Positions 25,059-34,240 of a stretch of 64,000 bases of DNA are shown piece after piece; the first letter of the stretch is position 1, and every line of letters starts with the position of its first letter. This DNA is from Ruegeria_C sp041537925 (GTDB lineage: Bacteria > Pseudomonadota > Alphaproteobacteria > Rhodobacterales > Rhodobacteraceae). The notes beneath the pieces are model-generated. The model ran no database searches and was not told the origin of the DNA. It saw only the letters and a program-made list of their open reading frames with translations. Both the position numbers and the translations under genes were made by a program. The stretch is taken from contig NZ_JBGOSH010000009.1 of assembly GCF_041537925.1 (NCBI RefSeq), positions 1 to 64,000 on the forward strand, written 5' to 3'.

Positions 25059-25852
25059 GGACGGAATCAACAGGTTATACCAAGACCAAGCCCGCAAATC
25101 CGGTTCTGAGTGTTGTCGCGAAGTTTCTACAAAATTACTGGGGCATACTCCTTGTTCTGGGTCTTTGGGAGGCGGTGGTCATCGGTCGCCAACTCAATTC
25201 GATTGTTCTTCCTACTCCAGAGGATGTTGTCCTGGCAGTGATCCAAAATCCGATCCTCTACCTGACAAATTTCCTAAGTACGGCCTGGGTGGCTTTGGTC
25301 GGTTTGGCTATCGGTGCAGTAATCGGCACAACCCTAGCCATCATCAGTTGGTCGTCGCGCATTCTGAGTGGGGTATTGACGCCTCTGGGCTTGATGTTTG
25401 CTTCCATTCCTGTCGTGGCCATCATTCCGATCCTGGCGCGTCTTCTGGGGTACGAAACCAAGACGGTGCTAGCGATTGTGTCGATCTTGTCCTTCTTTCC
25501 CTTCTTTGTTTACACCTCTACGGGCCTGCGGATGCTGCCACCCGGCGGCCACGACCTGGTATCGGTGATTGGTACGTCCCGGCTGCGCTACCTAAGGCAC
25601 CTTTCCCTGCCTGCGGCTTTGCCAAGTTGGTGTACAGCTATGCGGCTTGCCGGACCCAATGCCGTTCTTGCCGCCATGGTCGCTGAGTTCTTAATGGCGA
25701 CCCCTGGCCTGGGGACATTGCTCAGCCAGGCAAGCGAGGACTTGAACAAAGCGGTCGCTCTTGGCGCAAGTTTGGTTGCGACGGTTGTTTCAGTCATGTT
25801 GTTCCACTTGGCGCAACACCTCGAAAAGCGTGTTCATGCGGCTTGGAAATGA
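25055..25852 (+). CDS. ABC transporter permease (SsuC/TauC type), second subunit
   Basis: The 265-residue protein has six transmembrane helices and the coupling loop SVIGTSRLRYLRHLSLPAALPSW. A frame open upstream to 24893 lies inside the first permease gene; ATG 25055 behind GGAGG is the real start. It overlaps both neighbours by ATGA. Heterodimeric permeases of this class are found with thiamine-precursor and pyrimidine importers among others. Confidence 0.9.
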   Translation: MRTESTGYTKTKPANPVLSVVAKFLQNYWGILLVLGLWEAVVIGRQLNSIVLPTPEDVVLAVIQNPILYLTNFLSTAWVALVGLAIGAVIGTTLAIISWSSRILSGVLTPLGLMFASIPVVAIIPILARLLGYETKTVLAIVSILSFFPFFVYTSTGLRMLPPGGHDLVSVIGTSRLRYLRHLSLPAALPSWCTAMRLAGPNAVLAAMVAEFLMATPGLGTLLSQASEDLNKAVALGASLVATVVSVMLFHLAQHLEKRVHAAWK

Positions 25853-26541
25853 ACCGTGGAATCAATGCTGTCTTCTCCGACTTGGGATCGGCTTGGTGTT
25901 TGAAACACATTGTTTGGGATTGGAACGGTACCTTACTCGATGATTTTCGAATTACAGCAGAGATCGCGCGTCGCGCGGTCTCGCTTGCCGGTGGGCCCGA
26001 TCTTGATAACACTTCAATACGGTCTGCATACACCCGACCGGCATCCGACTATCTATCAGCTCTGACTGGGCGAACGGTGACAGAAAGTGAACTAAAGGGT
26101 TTTAACGCGCTTTATGATCAGCTTTACGTACCTGTCATGTATCGCCAGACCTTAGCGAACGACGCTATTGAAGCAATCGACCTGGCAATGCTCCATGGGT
26201 GTGGTCAATCTATTCTATCTATGGCGCCGCATGGCCGTTTGATCAAACTATTGCAGCATTTTGGCATTCATGATCGCTTTAAATTGGTAGAAGGGCGAAC
26301 ACCAGGTGCCCCTTCATACAAGACGGAACGTATAAGCAGCCATCTGAACAGAATGGGTCTCACTCCCAAGGAAGTTTGCTTGATCGGCGACACTATAGAA
26401 GACTACGAAACTGCGAGACTGATTGGGTGTCAGGTTGTTCTGGTTACAACTGGCATGCAATCCGAAGATCGGTTGAGGTCAACTGGTGCTCTTACACGCG
26501 GGAGTCTTTTTGAAGCAGTTGTGGCCGCATTGGCTAAGTAG
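25849..26541 (+). CDS. HAD-superfamily hydrolase (phosphoglycolate-phosphatase-like)
   Basis: The 230-residue protein has HAD motif I in WDWNGTLLDD, motif II likely at ILSMAP, a Lys in SYKTERI and motif IV GDTIEDYETA. The helical cap between residues 40 and 115 fits the phosphoglycolate phosphatase-like group. It starts within the permease stop (ATGA) and ends the operon. It may remove phosphate from a product of the imported compound or act in repair; the substrate is unknown. Confidence 0.8.
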   Translation: MNRGINAVFSDLGSAWCLKHIVWDWNGTLLDDFRITAEIARRAVSLAGGPDLDNTSIRSAYTRPASDYLSALTGRTVTESELKGFNALYDQLYVPVMYRQTLANDAIEAIDLAMLHGCGQSILSMAPHGRLIKLLQHFGIHDRFKLVEGRTPGAPSYKTERISSHLNRMGLTPKEVCLIGDTIEDYETARLIGCQVVLVTTGMQSEDRLRSTGALTRGSLFEAVVAALAK

Positions 26542-26803
26542 CTGAAGCAGGGTGCTTGCAATAGCGTTCCAGGTGTCACTGGATTCCAGCGGCTCTGATG
26601 ATCTTCCCTTTAAGGCAAGATGCCAGACAAAGTGTAGGCTCTACCTGCTCGACCACCGCGCTGCGAATTACCTCGATAGACTGCGAATGGATTTCCAGGG
26701 TAACGTCGCAGAGCAGCTTTCGTATTCCTGTCGTTTGGAAATCTTGCAGCAATCTTGAGATGCAGATGACGATGGTCTTGGGAAAACCAACTCTCGCAAG
26801 GGA

Positions 26804-27703
26804 TCAAATGGCGATGTCTTGTTCGTAACTGGATACTACCTCCAAAAGTTCTTGTACGAACTGATCAACAAGGTCTGAGGCTTCTCCTGCTGGGGGGTGC
26901 AGGAGGACGACTTCGTGAAAGATGTCCAGTTCGATCGGAACAGTCACCAAATTTCGATTTTCGAAATGCGACGCCGTAATAGGGTCGACGATAGAAATAC
27001 CAACGTCTTTTTCTACCAATTCACAATTGGTGGCGAAAAACTGGGTATGTATCGACGGAGCCCAATCGAACCCGGCAAGAGCAAAAGCCGCGGATAATTG
27101 TCGACTGGTGGAGTGGTCGTTGAACAGAGCCACGATCTTCTCCCGCGCCATTTCTTCGATGGACAGAACATCCCGTGTTGCCAAAGGATGCCCGGCAGGA
27201 ACCACACAAACGCATCGCAGGCGAATTTCGCGGTAAACATTCCCTGAGGGTTCGACCGGCGGTTCGACCAACGCTATGTCATATTGCTGAGACGGAAACA
27301 GACTGCGGACCATGTGCGAGCTACGGGTCTGGATATCGAACTTCACATCTGGCTTTGCTGCATGCATACGGGCAATCGCCTGTGGCAGCACAGTCAGGCC
27401 ATAGCCTGGAAGGGTTGCAATCGTGATAGCGCCAAATTTACCTTGCCGGATTTGGCGGGCGACTTGATTGGCGAGATCCAGATCGCCCAGCAACCGGTCA
27501 GTGACTTCGTAGAAATAGGTCGCTTCTACAGTTGGATGCAATCGGCCGGATCGACGATCGAAGAGCGCAAACCCCAATTGATGTTCCAGATTTGCGATCA
27601 TGGTACTGACACCAGGCTGGGACATATTGAGCACTTCGGCAGCCTTCGAAACTGTCTTGTGCAGCATGATCATCTTAAAGCATTGAAGCTGCCTTAAATT
27701 CAT
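26804..27703 (-). CDS. LysR-family regulator
   Basis: The 299-residue protein has the LysR N-terminal helix-turn-helix (MNLRQLQCFKMIMLHKTVSKAAEVLNMSQPGVSTMIANLE) and the substrate-binding effector domain. It is divergent from the TRAP transporter operon at 27834 and likely controls it. The 262 bp between it and the HAD gene (26542-26803) hold no recognisable gene. Confidence 0.9.
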   Translation of the reverse strand: MNLRQLQCFKMIMLHKTVSKAAEVLNMSQPGVSTMIANLEHQLGFALFDRRSGRLHPTVEATYFYEVTDRLLGDLDLANQVARQIRQGKFGAITIATLPGYGLTVLPQAIARMHAAKPDVKFDIQTRSSHMVRSLFPSQQYDIALVEPPVEPSGNVYREIRLRCVCVVPAGHPLATRDVLSIEEMAREKIVALFNDHSTSRQLSAAFALAGFDWAPSIHTQFFATNCELVEKDVGISIVDPITASHFENRNLVTVPIELDIFHEVVLLHPPAGEASDLVDQFVQELLEVVSSYEQDIAI

Positions 27704-27833
27704 GGTGTCCCTCGGGTTGGTGTCAGGTATGTATCTAAATATCGTATACTAAACGCAAAACATATTATTATTTTTATATAATGAGCTTGGCTACGCTTCC
27801 CGACAACACGCATCAAATCAAGGGGAGCTGATC
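27704..27833. promoter_or_regulatory. Divergent promoter region, LysR and TRAP operon
   Basis: The 130-bp gap has an A/T-rich centre with GTATCTAAATATCGTATAC (about 27733-27751), an imperfect inverted repeat with the T-N11-A arrangement LysR proteins bind. A ribosome site AAGGGGAG precedes ATG 27834. Promoter boxes could not be fixed with certainty. Confidence 0.4.
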
Positions 27834-28829
27834 ATGATTAACACATTCAAACTCACACTGTCGGGCCTGGCTTTCGCCATCGGCTCAAGTGCAGCATTTG
27901 CAGGCGATGTCACAATAAACCTGGGCTTTGCCGCTCCGGGAGATAGCGCCTATGGGGTTCTCGCTACTAAGTTCGAAGAACTGGCCGAAGAGTATTCAGG
28001 CGGGTCCATTGACGTGAAGGTCCGGTGCTGCACGCAGCTAGCGACGGAAGACGAAGCCTTTAAGGCGATGCAACTGGGCACAGTGGACATGTACATCATG
28101 ACCCACAACAACATCTCACCCCACTTTGCCCCGATGGAAGCCTTTGTGCTGCCATATATCTTCCAGAGCACGGACCATGCCTACAGTGTTCTGGACGGCG
28201 AGGTTGGTGCCGGGATCGCCGAGCAAATCAAGCAGAAAACGTCATTGGACCTGCTGACATTCGGGTATGTCGAATACCGTGATTTCTACAATACTGAACG
28301 GCCCATCAACAGCATCGATGACATTCAGGGTATTCGCGTGCGTGTGCCACAGAACAACGTTATGATCAAAACCCACGAGGCGTTTGGATCGGTGCCGCTG
28401 CCGATTGCCTGGTCAGAAACCCTGGCCGCATTGCAGACAGGTGCTGTTTCAGCCGGCGACAGCGGCGCATCCTTTGTGAAGTCGCAGAAGTTTTATGAGA
28501 TCGCCGACAATCTGGCGGTATTGGAACATTTCGCCTTTTTCACGCCGATGCTGGCCAGCAGCCGAGCCATGGGCAAGCTGGACGAAGCCCAGCAAGATGC
28601 CATCCGCCGTGCCGCACGTGACGCAGGTCAACATCAGCGCGAAGAAATGGCGCGGCAATTGGAAGAAGCACGCGAGTTTCTGGCAGCGGACGGCGGCATG
28701 ACCATCACCTTCCCGGACAAAGAAGACTTCATCGCAGCTGGTATCGCAGTACAGGACGCGTTCATCGAAGACGGTGCTGATGAGGCAACCAAAACGCTGA
28801 TCCTCGACATTCGCGAAGCTGCTGAGTGA
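27834..28829 (+). CDS. dctP: TRAP transporter substrate-binding protein (DctP type)
   Basis: The 331-residue protein has a Sec signal peptide (MINTFKLTLSGLAFAIGSSAAFAG) and the DctP fold (YGVLATKFEELAEEYSGG, VRVPQNNVMIKTHEAFGSVPLPIAWSETLAALQTGAVSAGDSG). The Arg in RVRVPQ usually binds the carboxylate of the ligand. It feeds the DctQ and DctM membrane subunits. The clustered ureohydrolase-like gene suggests a guanidino or amidino acid, but this is inference. Confidence 0.9.
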   Translation: MINTFKLTLSGLAFAIGSSAAFAGDVTINLGFAAPGDSAYGVLATKFEELAEEYSGGSIDVKVRCCTQLATEDEAFKAMQLGTVDMYIMTHNNISPHFAPMEAFVLPYIFQSTDHAYSVLDGEVGAGIAEQIKQKTSLDLLTFGYVEYRDFYNTERPINSIDDIQGIRVRVPQNNVMIKTHEAFGSVPLPIAWSETLAALQTGAVSAGDSGASFVKSQKFYEIADNLAVLEHFAFFTPMLASSRAMGKLDEAQQDAIRRAARDAGQHQREEMARQLEEAREFLAADGGMTITFPDKEDFIAAGIAVQDAFIEDGADEATKTLILDIREAAE

Positions 28830-28860
28830 GATCCTCCCTGGTTGGCGTTGCCGACCATCT

Positions 28861-28887
28861 GGGGCGCGTTGGGAGAGAACGCGCCCC
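28861..28887 (+). terminator. Intercistronic hairpin between dctP and dctQ
   Basis: GGGGCGCGTT (28861-28870) pairs perfectly with AACGCGCCCC (28878-28887) around a 7-base loop, followed by a C/T tract. It probably protects or attenuates the message so the binding protein exceeds the membrane subunits. Confidence 0.6.
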
Positions 28888-28914
28888 TCCCTTTCCCAAT
28901 GAGTGGAGCAGAAA

Positions 28915-29412
28915 ATGCTACTCAGTTCTATCCGCGCGCTTGAATCGCGTTTTGAAGAGATCTTCTGTTTAACTGGCCTTTCGGTCATGGCCACATGCAT
29001 CTTCGCCCAGGTGGTCCTGCGTGTATTCTTTGAATCCGCCTTTCACGGCGCCGAAGAAATCGCCGTCTATGGGATGGTAACCGCGATTTATCTGGGTTGT
29101 TCCTTGGCCATTCGCGAGCGTGCGCATATCCGGATTACCTTTCTCGTCGAAAAGCTCCCCCACAAGGGACAGGTTTTCTGCATCGTTCTGGCGGATTTGC
29201 TGTGGATGGCCTTCATCCTGCTTTTGCTCAAGGAAAGCATCACCTGGATCCAGCTATTGGTTCAGTTTGACTACATATCGCCCGCGTTGGGCATCAATCA
29301 GAAATTCCCCCAATCCATCGTTCCACTTGCGCTTTGCCTGATGATCGGGCGCATGGCTCAAGTCTACTACCGATGGCTTGTCCGGGATCATGCAGAAGGA
29401 CTTCCGCTATGA
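28915..29412 (+). CDS. dctQ: TRAP transporter small permease (DctQ type)
   Basis: The 165-residue protein has four transmembrane helices, with VLRVFFESAFHGAEEIAVYGMV and AIRERAHIRITFLVEKLP typical of DctQ. ATG 28915 is preceded by GGAG. Its stop overlaps the DctM start by ATGA. It is the small subunit of the sodium-driven importer. Confidence 0.88.
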   Translation: MLLSSIRALESRFEEIFCLTGLSVMATCIFAQVVLRVFFESAFHGAEEIAVYGMVTAIYLGCSLAIRERAHIRITFLVEKLPHKGQVFCIVLADLLWMAFILLLLKESITWIQLLVQFDYISPALGINQKFPQSIVPLALCLMIGRMAQVYYRWLVRDHAEGLPL

Positions 29413-30704
29413 ACGGTCCAATGTGGATGGCGACTGTCTTCCTGCTGACAATCGTAATCGGAGTCCCTATTCCTTTTGCCGCGGGTATTGCAACCGTCGT
29501 CGGGCTCTATATCGCCGACATCCCTCTCGCGCTGTTGGCACAAAGTGCCTACAACGCGTTTGAACCGTTTCCACTGACCACAATTCCGCTTTTTGTTTTG
29601 GCAGGCCAACTCATGGAAAAGGGCGGTATGTCCGAAAAACTGATCCAGATCGCACAGAGGATGATCGGAGCGTACAAGGGTGGCATTGGTCTGGTGACGG
29701 TAGTCGCCTGCATGTTCTTCTCGGCGCTTTCCGGGTCCGGCCCGGCAACCACTGCCGCCATCGGTTCAATCACCATACCCACGATGTTGAAAGAGAAGTA
29801 CCGCCCGCGTTTTGCCGGTGCTGTGGCTGCGGCGGCCGGTGCGATGGGTAGCATGATCCCGCCAAGCAACCTGCTGATCATCTACGGTCTCGTCACGGAT
29901 GAGAGCATTCCGCGTCTGTTTCTGGCCGGGATCGTGCCAGGACTGTTTCTCGGCTTTCTTCTCTGCGTTGTAACTTATGGCATCGCCAAAAAGAATGACT
30001 ATGGCGGCACCGGTGAACGGTTCACACTTGTTCCACTCCTGTGGGCGCTTTGGGAAGGCAAATGGGCCATTGGAGCACCGGTCTTTATTCTGGGTGGCAT
30101 CTATGCTGGCTTCTTCACACCCTCAGAAGCCGCTGCGGCCGCTGTCTTTTACGGTCTCTTTGTCGGGCTCTTCATCTACCGCGGCCTGACCTGGCGCGGT
30201 GTCTATGAATCCCTGCGGTTTACAGCGATCCTCGCTGGCTCGATCCTGTTTATTCTAGGCTCGACCAAAGCTTTCGGCCAGTTGGTCACGATCTTTGATA
30301 TTCCGGACATGGTGGGCGCAGCCTTCTCGGGGATTATCGATTACCCGTGGCTGGTGATGCTGCTGATAGGGGTCGTCTACATCTTTGTTGGCATGTGGCT
30401 GGAATCCATCCCACAGATCATCATCTTTACCGCGGTCATGCTGCCGATCGCAACCCAGATTGGAGTAGATCCGATTGTCTTCGGTGTCTTTACAGTGATG
30501 ACCTGCGAGGTTGGTTTCCTGACACCGCCAATCGGGGTGAACCTCTTTGTGGCCTCCAAACTGACGAAGACATCTGTCGAGGATATCTCAGTAGGCGTTG
30601 TCCCACTGCTGATCCCCTATCTCTTCATCATCGTTCTTCTCGCCTTCTGGGGGGACTGGGTGACCTGGTTACCCGATCTCGTCATGGGTCCATCGCTGGA
30701 ATAG
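29409..30704 (+). CDS. dctM: TRAP transporter large permease (DctM type)
   Basis: The 431-residue protein has about 12 transmembrane segments and the conserved DctM blocks (FFSALSGSGPATTAAIG, MGSMIPPSNLLIIYG, TPSEAAAAAVFYG, EVGFLTPPIGVNLFV). It forms the transport path for the solute delivered by DctP. The start at 29409 overlaps dctQ. The ureohydrolase-like gene follows after 9 bp. Confidence 0.92.
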   Translation: MNGPMWMATVFLLTIVIGVPIPFAAGIATVVGLYIADIPLALLAQSAYNAFEPFPLTTIPLFVLAGQLMEKGGMSEKLIQIAQRMIGAYKGGIGLVTVVACMFFSALSGSGPATTAAIGSITIPTMLKEKYRPRFAGAVAAAAGAMGSMIPPSNLLIIYGLVTDESIPRLFLAGIVPGLFLGFLLCVVTYGIAKKNDYGGTGERFTLVPLLWALWEGKWAIGAPVFILGGIYAGFFTPSEAAAAAVFYGLFVGLFIYRGLTWRGVYESLRFTAILAGSILFILGSTKAFGQLVTIFDIPDMVGAAFSGIIDYPWLVMLLIGVVYIFVGMWLESIPQIIIFTAVMLPIATQIGVDPIVFGVFTVMTCEVGFLTPPIGVNLFVASKLTKTSVEDISVGVVPLLIPYLFIIVLLAFWGDWVTWLPDLVMGPSLE

Positions 30705-30713
30705 GAGCAATCA

Positions 30714-31709
30714 ATGACCAACAACAATGACCTTCCGTTCCTGCGCGGCATGAGTGAACCAGCGACCTTTATGGGCGTGCCATTCTCTTCGGATCTGAGA
30801 ACCCGCAAGGCGGCAATTCTGGGCATCCCCTTCGATTGCGGCCAACACCCAACACGCATCGGGGCCCGTGGCGGGCCTCGTGCAATCCGTGCGCAATCCT
30901 CCCTGGTAAGACGATACCAGCCTCCTTTCGCAGATTTTGATCCACTGCGCGAATTGGCGGTAGCCGATATGGGGGACGTGGCTGTGACCTCCGCCAAGCT
31001 GGAGGACGCAATGCATATGATTGAGGCGGCGTTGGTGCATATCTTCGGTAGCACGACAGTGCCGATCACTTTAGGGGGCGACGGGGCCGTGACGTTGCCG
31101 CAGCTCCGCGCTGCCCGCGAATTTTTCCCGGATCTGGTCGTTGTACACTTGGATGCCCATGCGGATGCAAGTGTTGGTGAGGGGCCAAGTTTTGATGACC
31201 GCTACAACACCGCGACCACCTTTACCCGTGCTGCCGAGGAGCAACTGGTCGATACGTCCCGTTCTTTCCACATCGGTGCGCGGGGTACACTACCCCTGCA
31301 GGGCACATATGCACACGCTGAAGAACTGGGATACCAGTTGATCACGACAGACGCGATGTTCGAGCGTGGCATTCCAAACATCGCGGAAGAAATTCACCGA
31401 ACTGTTGGCCACAGGCCAGTCTATCTGTGCTTCGACATAGATTTCTTCGATCCTTCCTGCGCTCCCGGTGTTTGTACACCTACCTGGGGTGGTCCAACGG
31501 CGCGCGAAGGATTGTCCATGTTACGCGCATTGACAGGGTTGAACATCGTTGCCGTGGACATCAACACAGTCAGTCCTGACCACGATGTGGGAGGTATGAC
31601 CGCGTTTCTGGCTGGAACAATTGCGATGGAATGCGCGACGCTGATCGCTTCGAAAATGCGTGCTGATGCGCCAAGCGAAGAGCTTGTTGCCGCAGGACAA
31701 ACAAGTTGA
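30714..31709 (+). CDS. Ureohydrolase-like (agmatinase/arginase family) protein with altered metal site
   Basis: The 331-residue protein is plainly of the arginase/agmatinase fold: GIPFDCGQHPTRIGARGGPRAIR, GGDGAVTLPQL, VVHLDAHADAS and LCFDIDFFDPSCAPG. The family's di-manganese site needs a His in GGDH; here it is Gly (GGDG). Another usually conserved Glu near the C-terminus (VEVNP) is DIN here. The other ligands (DAHAD, DID) are kept. It may use one metal or another metal, have a shifted substrate, or be inactive. It is in the TRAP operon (gap 9 bp), so the substrate is probably the imported compound. Confidence 0.82.
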   Translation: MTNNNDLPFLRGMSEPATFMGVPFSSDLRTRKAAILGIPFDCGQHPTRIGARGGPRAIRAQSSLVRRYQPPFADFDPLRELAVADMGDVAVTSAKLEDAMHMIEAALVHIFGSTTVPITLGGDGAVTLPQLRAAREFFPDLVVVHLDAHADASVGEGPSFDDRYNTATTFTRAAEEQLVDTSRSFHIGARGTLPLQGTYAHAEELGYQLITTDAMFERGIPNIAEEIHRTVGHRPVYLCFDIDFFDPSCAPGVCTPTWGGPTAREGLSMLRALTGLNIVAVDINTVSPDHDVGGMTAFLAGTIAMECATLIASKMRADAPSEELVAAGQTS

Positions 31710-31722
31710 AGCGGATTTAAAG

Positions 31723-32475
31723 TTGACCATCTTTGATATCATTTTGCTGGCCACCGCAGCATTTTTCGCAGGCATCACCAACTCAATCGCAGGCGGGGGC
31801 AGTTTCCTGACCTTCCCTGCGTTGGTGTTCACAGGGGTTCCAACCATTGCCGCCAACGCGACAAGTGCGGTAGCGGTTTTTCCTGGCTATCTCAGCGGCG
31901 CGTTGGGGTTTTTGAAAGAACTGCGGGAATTTCCAATCCGCCAACTGATTGTACTTCTAGGCCTGTCGCTATTGGGCGGGGTATTGGGATCTCTGTTGCT
32001 GCTGGTGACACCTGCGAGCGTCTTCTCCGCTGTCGTTCCCTGGCTTCTGGGTTTTGCAACTTTTGTATTTGCTCTTGGCAATCGCATATCGGCGTGGGCA
32101 GAGCGAAATGTCAAAGCAGAAGGCTTCACAGGAAATTTTGCGACCTTGCTGGTTTGCGTTTATGGAGGCTACTTCAACGGGGGACTTGGGATTGTTCTCC
32201 TTGCCTTGTTTTCTGCATTGGGAATGCGCGACATCAACCTGATGAACGGGCTCAAGAATGGCATGTCTTTCGTACTTTCAGGCGCGTCAGTTGTAACCTT
32301 TGCGTTGGCAGGCATCGTCTATTGGCCCCAGGCCATCCTGATGATGGTTGCCGCAACCATTGGCGGCTATAGCGGTGCCATCGTCGCGCGGCGCCTGTCG
32401 GCAAGCGCTGTGCGCGCAATCGTTGTTTGCATCGGCGTCGCTATGACAATTGTGTTCGCGATCAGAGACGCATAG
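31723..32475 (+). CDS. TauE/SafE-family (TSUP) membrane permease
   Basis: The protein has eight or so transmembrane helices and the TSUP start FFAGITNSIAGGGSFLTFPAL and internal repeat YGGYFNGGLGIVLLALF. Family members export sulfite or sulfur-containing and carboxylate anions. The frame is open from ATG 31660 inside the ureohydrolase gene; TTG 31723 gives the more family-like start (L/M-TIFDIILL) and is preferred, but this is uncertain. As the last gene of the operon it may export a waste product. Confidence 0.8.
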   Translation: MTIFDIILLATAAFFAGITNSIAGGGSFLTFPALVFTGVPTIAANATSAVAVFPGYLSGALGFLKELREFPIRQLIVLLGLSLLGGVLGSLLLLVTPASVFSAVVPWLLGFATFVFALGNRISAWAERNVKAEGFTGNFATLLVCVYGGYFNGGLGIVLLALFSALGMRDINLMNGLKNGMSFVLSGASVVTFALAGIVYWPQAILMMVAATIGGYSGAIVARRLSASAVRAIVVCIGVAMTIVFAIRDA

Positions 32476-32640
32476 ATCGGCCCATGGCAGTCATTCGTCT
32501 CTGATCACGGGCGCTGCGGTGCGGCCCGTCGAACCTGCCATTCGCTGCAAGCGCAAAATCTACGATGGGTAAATTCACGGAATGCGGGACAAACCTGCCG
32601 TTGAAATCTGCTTTATGAACGACTGCTATGTGAGGTTATT

Positions 32641-32755
32641 TCAACTGATGGCCGCAACACATTCTGCAAACTTCTCAGCTGGTGTCTGATATTGCGAGGT
32701 TTTGCGAGGCCGCTCATTGAGTTGTCTGGCGATAGCGCTAAGTTTTGCTTGCGAG
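32641..32755 (-). pseudogene. IS30-family transposase, C-terminal fragment
   Basis: Read on the minus strand, the frame gives AKLSAIARQLNERPRKTSQY, then QTPAEKFAECVAAIS and stop at 32643-32641. This is the conserved C-terminal end of IS30-family transposases (LNxRPRKTL, TPxExF). The upstream part of the gene is gone and no terminal repeat was found. The rest of 32476-32836 contains no recognisable gene. Confidence 0.7.
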
Positions 32756-32836
32756 TTTCAAAGGCCTACGTTGTGTATCTGCTGGGAGCACAATCCTAGT
32801 GCTCGCGACTGATGTTAAGGGAATAACGCCATCCTG

Positions 32837-33673
32837 TCAGAACATTGGCAAGCGTTCTACCAAAGCCCGTTGTACGATAGCAAATCTCGGGGTTTGCGAA
32901 ATTTCTTCTAGTGTTGCGACCCAGAGCGGAACCTCGATTTTGGGGTCCAAATCGTGCGACCTTCGAAGCCGGGAATCCGCGTCGCCAAAAAACGTAGGCA
33001 AAAACGTTTTACCGACTCCCGCGGCGGCCATCTGCTGTAGCACCAAAAAACTGTCTGCCCCGTTGGTCATTTCGTCAGCACTGACATTCTCCTCCAGCCA
33101 TTTGGCAGGAAGCGAACGGCTTAACGACCCATCAAGCCTCATCCATTTGCGATTGGGAGAGCCGTCGTCAAAGACTCCGAACGACAGTGTTCCTGCATGC
33201 TGCCCAATCAGCCCCTCCCCGAGCTTTATCGATGGGCGCACGGCGATGTCTGCGCTCAACCGGGATAAATCATGGTGACTATTTCCGCTTAGCAAAGTCA
33301 GTTTCAGGCCGGGGTAAAGCCGTGAGATCTCATTTAATATTGGAGGTAGAACAATCTGGCAAAGGCTGTCGGTGGATGTAATGCGTACATGGCCCACAGG
33401 AGAACGATTTGCGCCCACAATAGCCCGTTCCACCGAAAGTACCGCGTCTTCAACACTTTCCATAGCCGATAAGATCGCACTGGCTTCAGGAAGAACGGAA
33501 TATCCTGATGGGCCCTTCTGAAAAACCATGCAGCCATTTTGCTCTTCGAATGCAGAAACTCTACGAAGGACCGTGGCATGCGTGACACCCAATGCCGCGG
33601 CAGCTGCATTCAGTGAACCGTGTTTACTTACGGCAAGCGCGTAGCGAATGTTATCCCAATTCTCGTTGTTCAT
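32837..33673 (-). CDS. LysR-family regulator (short effector domain)
   Basis: The 278-residue protein starts MNNENWDNIRYALAVSKHGSLNAAAAALGVTHATVLRRVSAFEE, a LysR-type helix-turn-helix. The effector domain is on the short side for the family. It is divergent from the cytochrome c' gene (gap 86 bp) and probably controls that pair. Confidence 0.85.
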   Translation of the reverse strand: MNNENWDNIRYALAVSKHGSLNAAAAALGVTHATVLRRVSAFEEQNGCMVFQKGPSGYSVLPEASAILSAMESVEDAVLSVERAIVGANRSPVGHVRITSTDSLCQIVLPPILNEISRLYPGLKLTLLSGNSHHDLSRLSADIAVRPSIKLGEGLIGQHAGTLSFGVFDDGSPNRKWMRLDGSLSRSLPAKWLEENVSADEMTNGADSFLVLQQMAAAGVGKTFLPTFFGDADSRLRRSHDLDPKIEVPLWVATLEEISQTPRFAIVQRALVERLPMF

Positions 33674-33759
33674 AAATTAACAAGTGACGACAAATAACAA
33701 ACAATTACAATGAATTTCGTTCAAGCTAACATTCGGCTTATTGAACAGGGAGACACATC

Positions 33760-34227
33760 ATGATGAAGAAGTTCTCAATCTTCGCGGCAGGTCTATTGTC
33801 AGTTGCCGCTATTGGCGCTGCCATCGCCCATGAAAGCGAAAACCCGGCTGTGAAAGCTCGGACCTCAATTATGCAGCTCTATGCATTCAATCTTGGTACT
33901 CTTGGCGGCATGGCCAAAGGAGAGACGGATTACGATGCGGAGGCGGCAACTCGGGCCGCGAATAACCTTGTTGTTTTGACGCAGATTGATCAATCCGCAA
34001 TGTGGCCGGCTGGATCAGATAATGTATCTGACCCTTCCACACGCGCTCTGCCCGCAATCTGGGAAAACTTCCCTGATGTAGGTGCTAAGGGGCAGGCTAT
34101 GGCTGACGCCTCTGTTGCGATGCAGGCTGCGGCAGGACAAGATGTTGACGCTCTGAAAGGGGCAATGGGAAATCTGGGTGGAGCTTGCTCGGCATGTCAC
34201 AAAGCTTACAGAGCACCGAAAGACTAA
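33760..34227 (+). CDS. Cytochrome c' (class II c-type cytochrome)
   Basis: The 155-residue protein has a signal peptide (MMKKFSIFAAGLLSVAAIGAAIAHE) and a C-terminal CSACHKAYR haem-attachment motif, as in class II cytochromes c (four-helix bundle, haem near the C-terminus). These periplasmic proteins bind NO or carry electrons. GGGAG lies before the ATG. The next gene encodes a di-haem cytochrome, a frequent pairing. Confidence 0.88.
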   Translation: MMKKFSIFAAGLLSVAAIGAAIAHESENPAVKARTSIMQLYAFNLGTLGGMAKGETDYDAEAATRAANNLVVLTQIDQSAMWPAGSDNVSDPSTRALPAIWENFPDVGAKGQAMADASVAMQAAAGQDVDALKGAMGNLGGACSACHKAYRAPKD

Positions 34228-34240
34228 ATGGTAAATAGCT

